Shown here in pieces: positions 36,148 to 46,153 of a stretch of 64,000 nt of DNA. Below the pieces are notes generated by a model that did not search any database, had not been told where the DNA came from, and saw nothing but the letters and a program-made list of their open reading frames with translations. Every line of letters starts with the position of its first letter. Position 1 is the stretch's first letter. The stretch is from assembly GCA_045626925.1 (NCBI GenBank), contig JAZUQZ010000001.1, forward strand, positions 49,809 to 113,808, read 5' to 3'. Position numbers and translations under genes: made by a program. This stretch comes from Aphodoplasma sp045626925 (GTDB lineage Bacteria > Bacillota > Clostridia > UBA1381 > UMGS1253).

Positions 36148-36176
36148 TAATTTGTGCAAATACAAGGATTTTATTA
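36148..36176 (-). promoter_or_regulatory. Possible forespore (sigma-G type) promoter of the SASP gene
   Basis: On the minus strand TAATA (36172-36176), 17 bases, CAAATTA (36148-36154) differ by one position each from the sigma-G boxes GHATR and CATWHTA. Gene identity makes sigma-G control expected; the match alone is suggestive. Confidence 0.4.
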
Positions 36177-36221
36177 GGTGTAATTTCTTCCACAAATGCC
36201 AAGTATAAATTTTCAAATATT

Positions 36222-38258
36222 TTATAAAAGTATTCTATTGGTAAGTGAATTGATTTTTCTATCAAGAGCCTGTTTTTCTTTTTGCGTACACATAATTGTG
36301 CCATCAAAAAGCTCTGATACTGCTTTTTGTACCTGCTTTAAAATATCCATATCATCAAATAGATTTGCAATACGAAGCGTTGGTATGCCATGCTGCTTTG
36401 TACCAAAAAAGTCGCCCGGACCGCGAAGTTGCAGGTCTTGTTCAGAAATATAGAAACCATCGTCTGACGAACACATTATATCCATGCGCTTTTTTGCAAT
36501 TTCGCCGCTACTTTGATTAAACATTATACAATAGCTTTGCTCACAACCTCGTCCTACACGCCCGCGCAATTGATGAAGCTGGCTGAGTCCAAATCGTTCT
36601 GCGTTTTCGATAATCATAATATTTGCATTTGCAACATCGACGCCGACCTCGATAACGGTTGTTGATACTAAAATATCAATTTCACCGTTTTTAAAACGAG
36701 TCATAATATCTTCTTTAACATTACTTTTTAATTTACTGTGCAGAAGAGCACATCTGAATTCCGGAAAAACTTTATTTTGTATTGTGTCGGCATAATCAAC
36801 TACATTTTTAAGGTCGATATTTTCCGTTTCTTCAATAAGCGGGCAAACAATGTATACCTGTCTGCCGTTTGTCACATGTTTTTTTATAAATGCCAAAATG
36901 CGATTGCGCATTTTTTCGTCGACACAGTAGCTGAGAACACTTTTTCGTCCCGGCGGAAGCTCATCAATAATGGAAATATCAAGGTCACCATATAGAATAA
37001 GTGCAAGCGTTCGCGGAATAGGTGTCGCACTCATTACGATAACATGAGGATTGTTTCCTTTTTGCACAATTGAATCACGATGCATAACGCCAAATCTGTG
37101 TTGCTCGTCGGTTACAACAAGTGCAAGCGACTTGTAACTAAGATTTTCTTGAATTAACGCATGTGTGCCGATTATAATATCAGCGTGTCCGCCTTGTATA
37201 AGTTCATATACTTCTTTTTTTTCTTTACTGCTCATAGAGCCTATCAAAAGACAAATATTTATGTTATGATTATTCATCATTTTTTTAAAATTCTCATAAT
37301 GTTGTTTTGCAAGGACTTCGGTCGGTACCATAAGTGCTGATTGATAGCCACTTTTAGCACAAGCATACATTGTAGCAGCGGCTACAACCGTTTTGCCCGA
37401 GCCAACATCGCCCTGCACAAGTCTGTTCATAGCTATTTTGCCCGATAAGTCAGAACATATTTCGTCTATAACATGATTTTGAGCTTTTGTAAGCTTGAAG
37501 GGGAGCGAGCGTAAAAACTCGTCTATAACAGAGGTGTCTATACAAGCATTTTGCTCAAGTGCGCTTTTATTTTTTTTTATTTTTGCCAAAGCGAGCGATA
37601 GAGTAAGCAGTTCATCAAACACAAGTCTTCTGCGTGCGCGGTTGTATTCATCAATATCAGCAGGAAAATGAATGTTTCGTATTGCGCTGTCAAAATCTAT
37701 AAGGTTATATTTTACAATCAAATCATGCGGAAGTGTTTCGCTAAAAACACCACCCAAACCGAGTGCTGTATTCATAGCTTTTTGAACCGTTTTTTGCGTA
37801 AGTTCGGCAGTGAGCGGGTATATGGGAACGATTTTGCCGGTAACGATTTGTGAGTCACTTTCTTTTTCAAAAATCGGATTTTCTATAAATTTCTTTGACC
37901 CTATTTTTTTGATTTTACCATAAAATATATATATTTCACCTTTTATTATGCTATTTTTAATATATTTATTATTAAACCATGTCGCATAAATTTTTCCGCT
38001 TTCATCAACAAGCTCGACAGTATATAGCGATAAAGAACTGTTAATTCTTCTTTCTGAAACAGCAGAAAAAACGGTGGCTTTTATGCACACCGTTTCTGAA
38101 TCACACGCTTCAAATATAGGAACTGTTTTTGTTCTGTCTTCATAACTGCGCGGAAAATATAACAACAAATCCGCGATAGTATGTACACCGACACGCCCAA
38201 AAAGCTTTGCCTTTGCATCGCCGATGCCGGATAATGCCGTGATTGGTTTATTTAACAT
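36222..38258 (-). CDS. recG: ATP-dependent DNA helicase RecG
   Basis: RecG remodels stalled forks and branched DNA. 678 residues: N-terminal wedge (OB) domain after ALSGIGDAKAKLFGRVGV, Walker A GDVGSGKTVVAAA, DExH box DEQHRFG, ATPIPRTLAL, helicase motifs V/VI with STTVIEVGVDVANAN and QLRGRVGRG. It is the last gene of a minus-strand unit with asp23 and fakA, starting 15 bases after fakA. The yloU-yloV-recG grouping is also seen in Bacillus subtilis. Confidence 0.97.
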   Translation of the reverse strand: MLNKPITALSGIGDAKAKLFGRVGVHTIADLLLYFPRSYEDRTKTVPIFEACDSETVCIKATVFSAVSERRINSSLSLYTVELVDESGKIYATWFNNKYIKNSIIKGEIYIFYGKIKKIGSKKFIENPIFEKESDSQIVTGKIVPIYPLTAELTQKTVQKAMNTALGLGGVFSETLPHDLIVKYNLIDFDSAIRNIHFPADIDEYNRARRRLVFDELLTLSLALAKIKKNKSALEQNACIDTSVIDEFLRSLPFKLTKAQNHVIDEICSDLSGKIAMNRLVQGDVGSGKTVVAAATMYACAKSGYQSALMVPTEVLAKQHYENFKKMMNNHNINICLLIGSMSSKEKKEVYELIQGGHADIIIGTHALIQENLSYKSLALVVTDEQHRFGVMHRDSIVQKGNNPHVIVMSATPIPRTLALILYGDLDISIIDELPPGRKSVLSYCVDEKMRNRILAFIKKHVTNGRQVYIVCPLIEETENIDLKNVVDYADTIQNKVFPEFRCALLHSKLKSNVKEDIMTRFKNGEIDILVSTTVIEVGVDVANANIMIIENAERFGLSQLHQLRGRVGRGCEQSYCIMFNQSSGEIAKKRMDIMCSSDDGFYISEQDLQLRGPGDFFGTKQHGIPTLRIANLFDDMDILKQVQKAVSELFDGTIMCTQKEKQALDRKINSLTNRILL

Positions 38259-38273
38259 AAAATATCAATCCTT

Positions 38274-39920
38274 TTATTCTACTGAAATAATGTAATAATA
38301 AAGTGGCTGATTTCCATGTTGTAAAAGAATATCTATGTCCGGATATTTTTCTTCTAAAGATTCAACAAACTCATTTGCTTGTTGCTCGGAAACATCCTCG
38401 CCATAATATATCGAAACAACCTCTGACCCATCATCAATCATTTTTTCCGCAAGCTCTAACAAAACATTGTCAGGGCTATCTGATACAGCGCATATCTCGC
38501 CTTCGGCTATACCAATTATATCGCCGGATTTGATTTCGGTGCCGGAAACGCTTGTGTCACGCACTGCATAAGTAACCTGACCGGTTTTTACATTTGCAAT
38601 CGAATCGCACATTGCAGATGTATTTTCTTCGCATTCAATATGAGGCAAAAATGCCATCATAGCAGCAATGCCCTGTGGAGCGGTTTTTGTAGGTATTACA
38701 ATAATGTTTTTATCACTAAGCTCACAGGCTTGGTTTGCTGCAAGAATAATATTTTTGTTGTTTGGCAAAACAAAAATGTTATCAGCGTTAATTTTTTCAA
38801 CGGCACATAAAATATCATCGGTACTTGGGTTCATAGTTTGGCCGCCTTCTATGATTTCATCAACACCATAATCTTTAAAAATTTCTGCAAGACCGCTACC
38901 AGCTACAACACTTACAAAGCCATATTTCTTGTGTGGCGCATCAATTACAGCCTGTTGCGGAGCAGGGGAGTCGACACCTTCATTTTCAAGAATGCTTGTG
39001 TGTTGGAGTTTCATATTATCAATTTTGATGCGTTCAAGCATACCAAGCTTTACTGCTTCTTCAAGTACAAAACCCGGATGATTTGTATGAATGTGAACCT
39101 TTACAATTTCGTCATCATCAATAACAAGTTTGCAATCGCCTTTTGGGTCAATGATTTCGCTAAAGCGATTTACATCAACATCAATCGACTTTTTGTTAAT
39201 AATAAACTCTGTGCAATATGCAAATTTTATACTATCAACATCAATAGATGCTTGTGCCGATGTGGATGTGGTCTGTTTGACAGCTTCTTCTAATTCTACA
39301 AGGCTACCTGTCGACAGAGCCTGGTAAGCACCTTCTAAAATTTTGACAAGACCTGCACCACCGGCATCAACAACGCCTGCTTCTTTTAAAACAGGTAGTT
39401 GGTTTGGTGTGTTATCGAGCGCTATGTTTGCAGCGTCGATAGCGGCACTCATTACAGCAACGATATCTTCCTCTTTTTTTGCCGCCTTGAGAGCGCCTTC
39501 GGCGCACGCACGCGCAACAGTAAGTATCGTACCTTCAGTAGGGCGCATAACGGCCTTATATGCCGTATCAGATGCCATTTTTAACGCTGCAGCAAGCTCC
39601 TTTGCATTTGCGTTGGGTTTTGCCTCAAGACCTTTTGCAAGTCCACGGCAAAGCTGTGACAAAATTACGCCGGAGTTACCTCTTGCGCCACGCAAAGATG
39701 CACTTGCAAGAGATTTTGCAACATCGCAAATTGCAGGTGTAACAAATTTTTGAATTTCTTGTGATGCCGCAGAAAAAGTAAGCGACATATTTGTACCTGT
39801 ATCGCCATCGGGAACAGGGAAAACATTCAATTTATCTACCGCAACTTTATTATTATTCAAATGATTTGCTGCAGAAATAATCATATTGGCAAATTGTATG
39901 CCGTCAAGTGAAATCACCAT
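38274..39920 (-). CDS. fakA: DAK2-domain fatty acid kinase subunit FakA (YloV)
   Basis: FakA phosphorylates fatty acids held by a FakB (DegV-family) carrier, feeding PlsX/PlsY phospholipid synthesis. 548 residues: N-terminal kinase domain with the metal/ATP motif FPVPDGDTGTNMSLT and ASLRGARGNSGVILSQ, a GGAGLVKIL segment, a middle domain with the VHIHTNHPG motif, and a C-terminal half with IEGGQTMNPSTDD and LPNNKNIILAA typical of YloV. No FakB gene lies in the window. Starts 22 bases after asp23. Confidence 0.94.
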   Translation of the reverse strand: MVISLDGIQFANMIISAANHLNNNKVAVDKLNVFPVPDGDTGTNMSLTFSAASQEIQKFVTPAICDVAKSLASASLRGARGNSGVILSQLCRGLAKGLEAKPNANAKELAAALKMASDTAYKAVMRPTEGTILTVARACAEGALKAAKKEEDIVAVMSAAIDAANIALDNTPNQLPVLKEAGVVDAGGAGLVKILEGAYQALSTGSLVELEEAVKQTTSTSAQASIDVDSIKFAYCTEFIINKKSIDVDVNRFSEIIDPKGDCKLVIDDDEIVKVHIHTNHPGFVLEEAVKLGMLERIKIDNMKLQHTSILENEGVDSPAPQQAVIDAPHKKYGFVSVVAGSGLAEIFKDYGVDEIIEGGQTMNPSTDDILCAVEKINADNIFVLPNNKNIILAANQACELSDKNIIVIPTKTAPQGIAAMMAFLPHIECEENTSAMCDSIANVKTGQVTYAVRDTSVSGTEIKSGDIIGIAEGEICAVSDSPDNVLLELAEKMIDDGSEVVSIYYGEDVSEQQANEFVESLEEKYPDIDILLQHGNQPLYYYIISVE

Positions 39921-39942
39921 TATATTAGCCTCCCAAAAGTCG

Positions 39943-40293
39943 TTAATCTACACGAGCGCTGTCTACGCTGACATTTATTTTTCCAACTTTACAACCTGTC
40001 ATAGTTTCAATGCTATATTTTACATTTTTAACAATGCTTTCGCATATTACAGAAATATTTACACCATATTCAACCATAATGTGCAAATCAACTGTTATGC
40101 GGTCATTTTCTATCGAAACATCTACTCCTTTTGTTATTGAATCTCCCAAAAGAAGACTTGCAAGTCCGTTGCCTTTGCGTGTAGTCATTCCGACAACGCC
40201 ATAACAACGCGTTGCGGCCATACCGGCAATTTTTGCTATAACATCATTACTAATGATTACAACACCATTTTTGTTTTCAGTTTGAAGTGCCAT
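39943..40293 (-). CDS. Asp23/Gls24 family envelope stress response protein (YloU)
   Basis: 116 residues of the Asp23 family: GVVIISNDVIAKIAGMAA near the start, GVVGMTTRKG, then VDLHIMVEYGVNISVI and NVSVDSAR near the end. YloU is almost always just upstream of yloV (fakA), as here. Exact role unknown; homologues associate with the membrane in staphylococci. RBS GGAGGT on the minus strand. Confidence 0.93.
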   Translation of the reverse strand: MALQTENKNGVVIISNDVIAKIAGMAATRCYGVVGMTTRKGNGLASLLLGDSITKGVDVSIENDRITVDLHIMVEYGVNISVICESIVKNVKYSIETMTGCKVGKINVSVDSARVD

Positions 40294-40345
40294 GAATCAT
40301 ACCTCCATATTATAAAAATATTAAAGCCATAAGTACATTCAATAC

Positions 40346-40374
40346 ATTATACCATATAAAATTGCAATAGTCTA
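40346..40374 (-). promoter_or_regulatory. Promoter of asp23-fakA-recG
   Basis: Minus strand: TAGACT (40369-40374), 17 bases, TATAAT (40346-40351) with TG one base upstream (extended -10). The -35 box overlaps the rmuC stop codon. Confidence 0.7.
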
Positions 40375-41661
40375 TATAAAATTTTTATTTTCATCATCGT
40401 TTGAGGCTTCATCATCGTCTAGAAGCCTTGATGCATCAATATCTGAAAGAGATGTAATCTTTTTTAGAGTACTGCGTATTTTTCTTGTACGAACACCAAC
40501 AAGCTTATCAAGTTCCTTGTTCGCTTGTTCAAGACGCGTCTGTGTTTGTATAAGTACATCTCCAAATTTATCAAATTCTGTTTTTACAGCTCCCAAAACA
40601 TCCCATACCTCGCCGGAATGCTTTTGTATTGCAAGCGTTCTAAAGCCCATTTGCAAGCTATTAAGAAGTGATGCCATTGTTGTTGGACCTGCAATATTTA
40701 TTTTATAGTCACGCGCAAGTGTTTCGATAAGTCCGCGACGCACAACCTCGGCATAAAGTCCTTCAAATGGGAGAAACATGATTGCAAAATCAGTTGTTTG
40801 CGGTGGCGAAACATATTTATCGTGAATTGTTTTTGCTGAAAGCTTGATGCTTCTTTCAAGTGCTGCACCAGCCGTTGCAATTGCATTAGAATCACCGCTA
40901 TCATATGCATCAACAAGGTTTGCATACATATCTGCAGGAAATTTAGAATCAATAGGCAAATACACCGTTTCGTCCTCGTTTCCGGGCAGACAAACCGCAA
41001 ATTCAACTGCGTCACGGCTTGAAGGTTTTGTAACAACATTTGTGACATATTGTTCGGGGGATAATATTTCTTCCAATATTGCTCCAAGCTGTATTTCGCC
41101 AAGAATGCCACGCGTTTTCACATTTGATAATACTTTTTTAAGGTCGCCGACACCGACTGCAAGTGTTTGCATTTCGCCGAGTCCTTTATAAACCTGCTCG
41201 AGTCTTTCGCTGACAAGCTTAAACGATTGACTTATGCGTTCATCAAGAGTTTTTTGAAGCTTTTCATCAACAGTTTCACGAATTTTTTCAAGTTGCTTTT
41301 CGTTATTTTCCGAAACTGATTTAAGTCTATTTTCGACTGTAATTCTTATATTCTCGAGCTTTTGTTCATTTTCTAGTGAAAAGAGCTTGAATCTTTCAGA
41401 TATTTCTTTAAGACGGTCGTCCAACATCTTAGCGTTTGCTTTTTGTGTGTCGGATAAAATATTAGAAACTAGCTTTATATTTTCTTGTGTTGATTTTGAG
41501 TTTTCTATGCGCGATTGGCGCATTTCATCAAAAATTTGCGATTTTAATTTGTCAAAATCAGATGATGGTCCGTTTTTTTTAGACACACTAAAAACGCTTA
41601 CCAAAACTATGGCTGATAAAATCAAAGAAATAATGCTTATTGTTAAAATAAGAAGTTCCAT
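40372..41661 (-). CDS. rmuC: DNA recombination protein RmuC
   Basis: 429 residues. An N-terminal membrane anchor (MELLILTISIISLILSAIV) leads to a long coiled coil (about residues 40-165) with repeated SERFKLF/SENNEKQLEK heptads, followed by the RmuC domain (GILGEIQLGAILEEIL, LPIDSKFPADMYANL, MFLPFEGLYAEVVR, GPTTMASLLNSLQMGFRTL), which belongs to the PD-(D/E)XK nuclease fold and limits DNA inversions in E. coli. ATG 41661 is used: the earlier in-frame ATG at 41673 lies before the GGAGG site. Acidic C-terminus. Confidence 0.95.
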   Translation of the reverse strand: MELLILTISIISLILSAIVLVSVFSVSKKNGPSSDFDKLKSQIFDEMRQSRIENSKSTQENIKLVSNILSDTQKANAKMLDDRLKEISERFKLFSLENEQKLENIRITVENRLKSVSENNEKQLEKIRETVDEKLQKTLDERISQSFKLVSERLEQVYKGLGEMQTLAVGVGDLKKVLSNVKTRGILGEIQLGAILEEILSPEQYVTNVVTKPSSRDAVEFAVCLPGNEDETVYLPIDSKFPADMYANLVDAYDSGDSNAIATAGAALERSIKLSAKTIHDKYVSPPQTTDFAIMFLPFEGLYAEVVRRGLIETLARDYKINIAGPTTMASLLNSLQMGFRTLAIQKHSGEVWDVLGAVKTEFDKFGDVLIQTQTRLEQANKELDKLVGVRTRKIRSTLKKITSLSDIDASRLLDDDEASNDDENKNFI

Positions 41662-41681
41662 TTTGACCTCCATATAAAATA

Positions 41682-42692
41682 TTAACGAGTTAGTATGTCG
41701 TGCTCGCTTTCTGCTCGCTTTTCACGCCCCATAAGCAAGGGCACTGCATTTTTTACAGACATATTTTTAAACAGTATATTATAAACACATTCTGTTATAG
41801 GCATAGAGACATTATATTTTTTTGCAAGTTCGTATGCCGCTGCACAAGCATTTACACCCTCAACAACCATATGCACTTCATCAGTAGCTTCCTTAAGTGA
41901 TTTGCCTTTACCAATAAGTATGCCCGCACTTCTGTTGCGACTATGCTTACTCATACATGTTACAATAAGGTCGCCTATGCCTGTAAGACCCGAAAATGTT
42001 TCTGATTTTGCACCCATAGCAATACCAAGCCTTGAAATTTCAGCTATTCCGCGCGTCATAAGAGCGGCACAGGTATTGTCTCCACATCCAAGACCGATTG
42101 CAATTCCTGCCGCAAGAGCAATTACATTTTTTATTGCCCCGCCAATTTCTACCCCGAGTATATCATCGCTTGTATATACTCGAAAATTTGGGCTCATAAA
42201 TATATCCTGAACAAAAGTGGGAATAGTTACATCGTTCGAGGCAACCACATTTGCCGTCGCCATAGAATGTCCAACCTCCTCTGCATGAGACGGGCCACTC
42301 ATTATGGCAAGACGAACATTTGGGATTTCTTCGTTTATTACCTCTGACAAGCGCTTTAATGTATCAGGTTCGAGACCTTTTGATATATTCAACAAAATCT
42401 GTTCCGGTTTTATGTATTTAGAAATTTCTTTAGCTGTAGAGCGTATAGCGTGTGAGGGTGTTGCCAACACAATAATCTGCGCATCAGCTATGCAATATTT
42501 AATATCGTTTGAAAAGGTAATATTGCCCTCTAATTTTACTCCGGGCAAAAATTCTTTATTTTCGTGGTCGCAAGCAAGCCTTTCACATTCTTCCTTTTTC
42601 CATGACCACAAAAAAACCTCGTAGCCTTTTGCTGCCAATAAAGATGTAATAGCCGTACCCCAACTACCTGAGCCTATGACTGCAAGCTTCAT
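41682..42692 (-). CDS. gpsA: Glycerol-3-phosphate dehydrogenase [NAD(P)+]
   Basis: GpsA makes glycerol-3-phosphate from dihydroxyacetone phosphate for phospholipids. 336 residues: Rossmann motif IGSGSWGTA at residues 6-14, LNISKGLEPDT with the catalytic-region lysine, MSGPSHAEEVG, the second catalytic lysine in IGGAIKNVIALAAGIAIGLG, and MTRGIAEISRLG with GLTGIGDLIVTC. It abuts plsY, the acyltransferase that uses its product (the plsY stop touches the gpsA start), so they are translationally close partners. Confidence 0.97.
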   Translation of the reverse strand: MKLAVIGSGSWGTAITSLLAAKGYEVFLWSWKKEECERLACDHENKEFLPGVKLEGNITFSNDIKYCIADAQIIVLATPSHAIRSTAKEISKYIKPEQILLNISKGLEPDTLKRLSEVINEEIPNVRLAIMSGPSHAEEVGHSMATANVVASNDVTIPTFVQDIFMSPNFRVYTSDDILGVEIGGAIKNVIALAAGIAIGLGCGDNTCAALMTRGIAEISRLGIAMGAKSETFSGLTGIGDLIVTCMSKHSRNRSAGILIGKGKSLKEATDEVHMVVEGVNACAAAYELAKKYNVSMPITECVYNILFKNMSVKNAVPLLMGREKRAESEHDILTR

Positions 42693-43364
42693 TTATGCAT
42701 CCTCCTTTTTTTGTCCAAGCTTTGATTCTGTCCCATTTAGCAGACGCAAAATATTAGATTTATGTCTAAAAACTGCAAGCACACATAAAATAACGGAAGT
42801 GAGCATCAAAACATAATTATAATCTTTGTCGATAAAAAATGAAAAAACAAAAACAGAAATAGGGAAGAGCGTTGCGCCAACAATTGAACCGAGTGATATG
42901 TAACGCGTAAGTGCCATTACAAGCAACGCAGAAAAAAGCACAATTAAACCAATACGCCAATCAAGCATAAATATAACCGCTGCCGAGGTTGAAATGCCTT
43001 TTCCGCCTTTAAACTGAAAGAAAACTGGATAATTATGACCAAGTACAACAGATATTGCGCTAACACATTTGATGAGTTTTATCGGCAATGTGCTTGCAAA
43101 CGGAGTAGCACAAACACTCAGAAGTGTAATTGTAATATTTGCCAATAAAACTGCTATAACGCCCTTTAAAGCGTCGCATAAGAGAGTAATAACACCAATG
43201 CGTTTGCCATATGTTCTAAGCATATTCGTTGCGCCGGCATTGCCACTACCATGCTCTCTGATATCCGTTCCAATAAGCTTTGAAATAATGATAGAAGTAT
43301 TAATGCTGCCGATAAAATATGATACAATCGCAACAATTATAAGTGCAGTCCAAACAACAATCAT
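42693..43364 (-). CDS. plsY: Glycerol-3-phosphate acyltransferase PlsY
   Basis: PlsY acylates glycerol-3-phosphate with acyl-phosphate from PlsX. 223 residues with about five to seven membrane helices and the three family motifs: SYFIGSINTSIIISKLIG then GSGNAGATNMLRTYG, GHNYPVFFQFKGGKGISTSAAV, and the late GSIVGA segment. It lies between der and gpsA; PlsX is not in the window, though FakA, which supplies acyl-phosphate from free fatty acids, is nearby. Confidence 0.97.
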   Translation of the reverse strand: MIVVWTALIIVAIVSYFIGSINTSIIISKLIGTDIREHGSGNAGATNMLRTYGKRIGVITLLCDALKGVIAVLLANITITLLSVCATPFASTLPIKLIKCVSAISVVLGHNYPVFFQFKGGKGISTSAAVIFMLDWRIGLIVLFSALLVMALTRYISLGSIVGATLFPISVFVFSFFIDKDYNYVLMLTSVILCVLAVFRHKSNILRLLNGTESKLGQKKEDA

Positions 43365-43395
43365 CAGTAATCAAACCTTTCGTTAGTAAATTATT

Positions 43396-44724
43396 TTAAT
43401 TATTTTTTTCGCCACGCTCACGAATTATAAAATGTATCGGCGTTCCTTCAAAGCCGAATGCGGTGCGAAGCTGGTTTTCGATGTATCTTTGATATGAAAA
43501 ATGGAAAAGCTCTGCTTTATTTACAAAGATAACAAATGTAGGCGGCTTTGTGCTTGCTTGTGTGGCATAATATATACGAAGCCTTTTGCCTTTATCCGAT
43601 GGTGGTTGAACTTTTGCCGTAGCGTCACCAATCACATCATTTAGCATACCGGTTGTAATTCGTCTTGCGTTTTGCTCTGCTACATCTTTAATCATATCAA
43701 ACACTGCGTCGACGCGACTACCGGTTTTTGCAGAGATAAAATGTACGGGCGCATACTGCATAAAAGCAAGCGTGTCCATTATATCAAGCTTATAGTTTTT
43801 CATGGTGTTTGTTTCTTTTTCGACTATATCCCATTTATTTACAACAACAATAGATGCCTTTCCGCTTTCGTGAACAAAACCGGCAATTTTTGAATCCTGC
43901 TCAGTTATACCTTCAGAACCATCAATCATTATAATACACACATCACTGCGTTCGACCGCCGCAAATGCGCGTATAACACTATAACGCTCAATTTGTTCAT
44001 CGATTTTTGATTTGCGTCTTATTCCTGCGGTGTCTATAAACATATATTTTTGTCCATCGCGTTCATAATAAGTATCGATTGCATCGCGTGTTGTGCCTGC
44101 AATATTTGTTACGATAACGCGTTGCTCGCCAAGAATTCTGTTAATAAGCGATGATTTGCCCGCGTTTGGTTTTCCGACAATCGCAACCTTTATAACATCG
44201 TCATCGCTATCGGCATCCTCTTTTGAAGGAAAGTATTTTGCCGCTTCATCTAAAAGGTCACCAACCCCAAGCCCGTGTGTCGATGAAATTGCAATTGGCT
44301 CGCCAAGACCAAGGTTGTAAAACTCGTAAAAATCCATTGGCGGTTCGCCGGTATTGTCGATTTTGTTTACTACTAAAATAATCGGTTTATTTGATTTTAA
44401 AAGCATCGCGGCTACATCTTTATCCGCAGCAGTAAGCCCATCACGCACATTTGTCATAAAAATTACAACATGTGCCATATCAATCGCAAGCTGTGCTTGT
44501 GCACGCATTTGAACAAGAATTTCGTCATCTGCTTTCGGTTCAATACCGCCAGTATCAATTAGTGTAAATTCGCGTCCAAGCCATTCTGCCTGGGCAAAAA
44601 CACGGTCACGAGTAACGCCGGGTGTATCATCAACAATGCTTATGCGAGTTCCTGCAATTTTATTAAAAAGTGTCGATTTTCCGACATTTGGTCTGCCAAC
44701 GATTGCAACTATCGGTTTTGCCAT
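43396..44724 (-). CDS. der: Ribosome assembly GTPase Der (EngA)
   Basis: Der has two tandem G domains and is needed for 50S maturation. 442 residues: G1 GRPNVGKST at residues 8-16, DTPGVTRDR, DTGGIE, NKID; second domain GKPNAGKSS, GTTRDAIDTYYERDG, DTAGIRRKSK, NKWD; then the C-terminal KH-like domain (KRLRIYYATQASTKPPTF, PIHFIIRER). The first 16 bases overlap the 3' end of the preceding DUF512 gene, indicating coupling. Confidence 0.98.
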   Translation of the reverse strand: MAKPIVAIVGRPNVGKSTLFNKIAGTRISIVDDTPGVTRDRVFAQAEWLGREFTLIDTGGIEPKADDEILVQMRAQAQLAIDMAHVVIFMTNVRDGLTAADKDVAAMLLKSNKPIILVVNKIDNTGEPPMDFYEFYNLGLGEPIAISSTHGLGVGDLLDEAAKYFPSKEDADSDDDVIKVAIVGKPNAGKSSLINRILGEQRVIVTNIAGTTRDAIDTYYERDGQKYMFIDTAGIRRKSKIDEQIERYSVIRAFAAVERSDVCIIMIDGSEGITEQDSKIAGFVHESGKASIVVVNKWDIVEKETNTMKNYKLDIMDTLAFMQYAPVHFISAKTGSRVDAVFDMIKDVAEQNARRITTGMLNDVIGDATAKVQPPSDKGKRLRIYYATQASTKPPTFVIFVNKAELFHFSYQRYIENQLRTAFGFEGTPIHFIIRERGEKNN

Positions 44725-46052
44725 GAATGTTGTCCTCCTGTGTATTGTGATATATTTAAAATCTTTTGCACAAAATCCTCTCCGTCATTTAAAACAGGAG
44801 TAATTTTTATATTAAGCTTTTTTTCAAGTTCATCAAGGGTCATATTGTCTAAAAAAACATCATCATCTGCTCTGAGCATAGATGCAGGTATATATATATG
44901 CTCTCCAAGCTGGCAGCCGCGTAGCTGCTCAATTATATCGCATGCGCACACAAGACCGCTCACATTTACATCTCCACCAAAAAAAGTGTTTTTAATAGCA
45001 TAAACATTTATTTTTAAACCATCAAAGCGTTCCTCGAGACGAGTTGCAAGGCTTTTTATAAAACCATACGCAAGCTCGCCGGTGACGATGCTGACTTTTC
45101 TTTTTAAAGGCATAGGCGATATTTGTTCTATAGCCTTGTCAAATTCGTTTTGCATACTGACAACAAGTCCAACACCATTATCAAGCTGGGGGAAATCGTC
45201 ATATTCTTCTTCAGCAGGGAAAGGCATATCAGCCATCAAATAAAACTCGTCAGATGCATATACAAGAGCCTTACCATGCTCTTTTTTAAAGGCATTCTGA
45301 TGTGTGTGTATTTGATTTAATAGCGCCCGAGCACTTTCTTTATTATATGATTTAAGTGGATAAAGTCCATCACGATGACCGCTGAGACCAACGGGCACAA
45401 CGCTTATGCTATTAACATAAGGAGCTAATGCATTCAAGTCGCAAAGCGTTCTGTCAAGCTCTTGACCGTCATTTATACTGGGACAGAGCACAATTTGACA
45501 ATTCATATAAATTTCCTTTTGCGCAAAATGCTTCATAATTTCATACAATTTGCCTGCAAATCTATTTGAAAGCATTATTTCCCGAAGCGATGGATTCGTC
45601 GTGTGTACAGACACATTCACGGGCGAAATGCGCATCCGCACAATGCGGTCAATGTCATGCTGGTTAAGGTTTGTGAGTGTGATATAATTACCCTGCAAAA
45701 ACGATAGGCGAGCGTCATCATCTTTAAAATAAACCGTTTCGCGCATACCCTTTGGAAGCTGGTCGATAAAACAGAAAATACACTTGTTTTTGCAGCTTTT
45801 AGGCTCGTCCATAAGCGTGTTTTCAAACTCAACACCAAGGTCCTCATACCCTGTATAAACCTCAATAATTTCAATCTCGCCATCAGATTTTAAAATCTCA
45901 AGTTCAAGCTCTTCATCACAAGACAGAAATCTATAATCCAATATGTCTTCTATTTGTGTGTTATTTATTTTTAATATACTGTCGCCTGCACAAAGACCGA
46001 TTTCTTCGGCTATGCTATCTGGCAATACAGTTTTAATTTTCGCATTTTTCAT
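44709..46052 (-). CDS. DUF512 family protein: PDZ plus radical SAM-like cysteines
   Basis: 447 residues. Residues 1-70 look like a PDZ domain (VLPDSIAEEIGLCAGDSILKIN is split over the carboxylate-binding loop). A CxxxCxxC motif at C87, C91 and C94 (CKNKCIFCFIDQLPKGMRE) fits a radical SAM [4Fe-4S] site, followed by GNYITLTNLNQHDIDRI and SVHTTNP, and a C-terminal DUF512 part (VYASDEFYLMADMPFPAEEEYDDF, SIVTGELAY). The family usually neighbours der in Clostridia, as here, but has no known reaction. First gene of the der operon, under a good promoter. Confidence 0.9.
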   Translation of the reverse strand: MKNAKIKTVLPDSIAEEIGLCAGDSILKINNTQIEDILDYRFLSCDEELELEILKSDGEIEIIEVYTGYEDLGVEFENTLMDEPKSCKNKCIFCFIDQLPKGMRETVYFKDDDARLSFLQGNYITLTNLNQHDIDRIVRMRISPVNVSVHTTNPSLREIMLSNRFAGKLYEIMKHFAQKEIYMNCQIVLCPSINDGQELDRTLCDLNALAPYVNSISVVPVGLSGHRDGLYPLKSYNKESARALLNQIHTHQNAFKKEHGKALVYASDEFYLMADMPFPAEEEYDDFPQLDNGVGLVVSMQNEFDKAIEQISPMPLKRKVSIVTGELAYGFIKSLATRLEERFDGLKINVYAIKNTFFGGDVNVSGLVCACDIIEQLRGCQLGEHIYIPASMLRADDDVFLDNMTLDELEKKLNIKITPVLNDGEDFVQKILNISQYTGGQHSWQNR

Positions 46053-46097
46053 GATGTGTCCTTTCGCCTCATGTTTACCGGATATACTTATTTAATA

Positions 46098-46126
46098 TTA
46101 TCTAATAAAATGAGAAAATAGTCAAG
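46098..46126 (-). promoter_or_regulatory. Promoter of DUF512-der-plsY-gpsA-rmuC
   Basis: Minus strand: TTGACT (46121-46126), 17 bases, GATAAT (46098-46103). Transcription would start near 46091, 38 bases before the ATG. Confidence 0.75.
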
Positions 46127-46153
46127 TATTTTTACCAATAGTTTCATGAAAAC

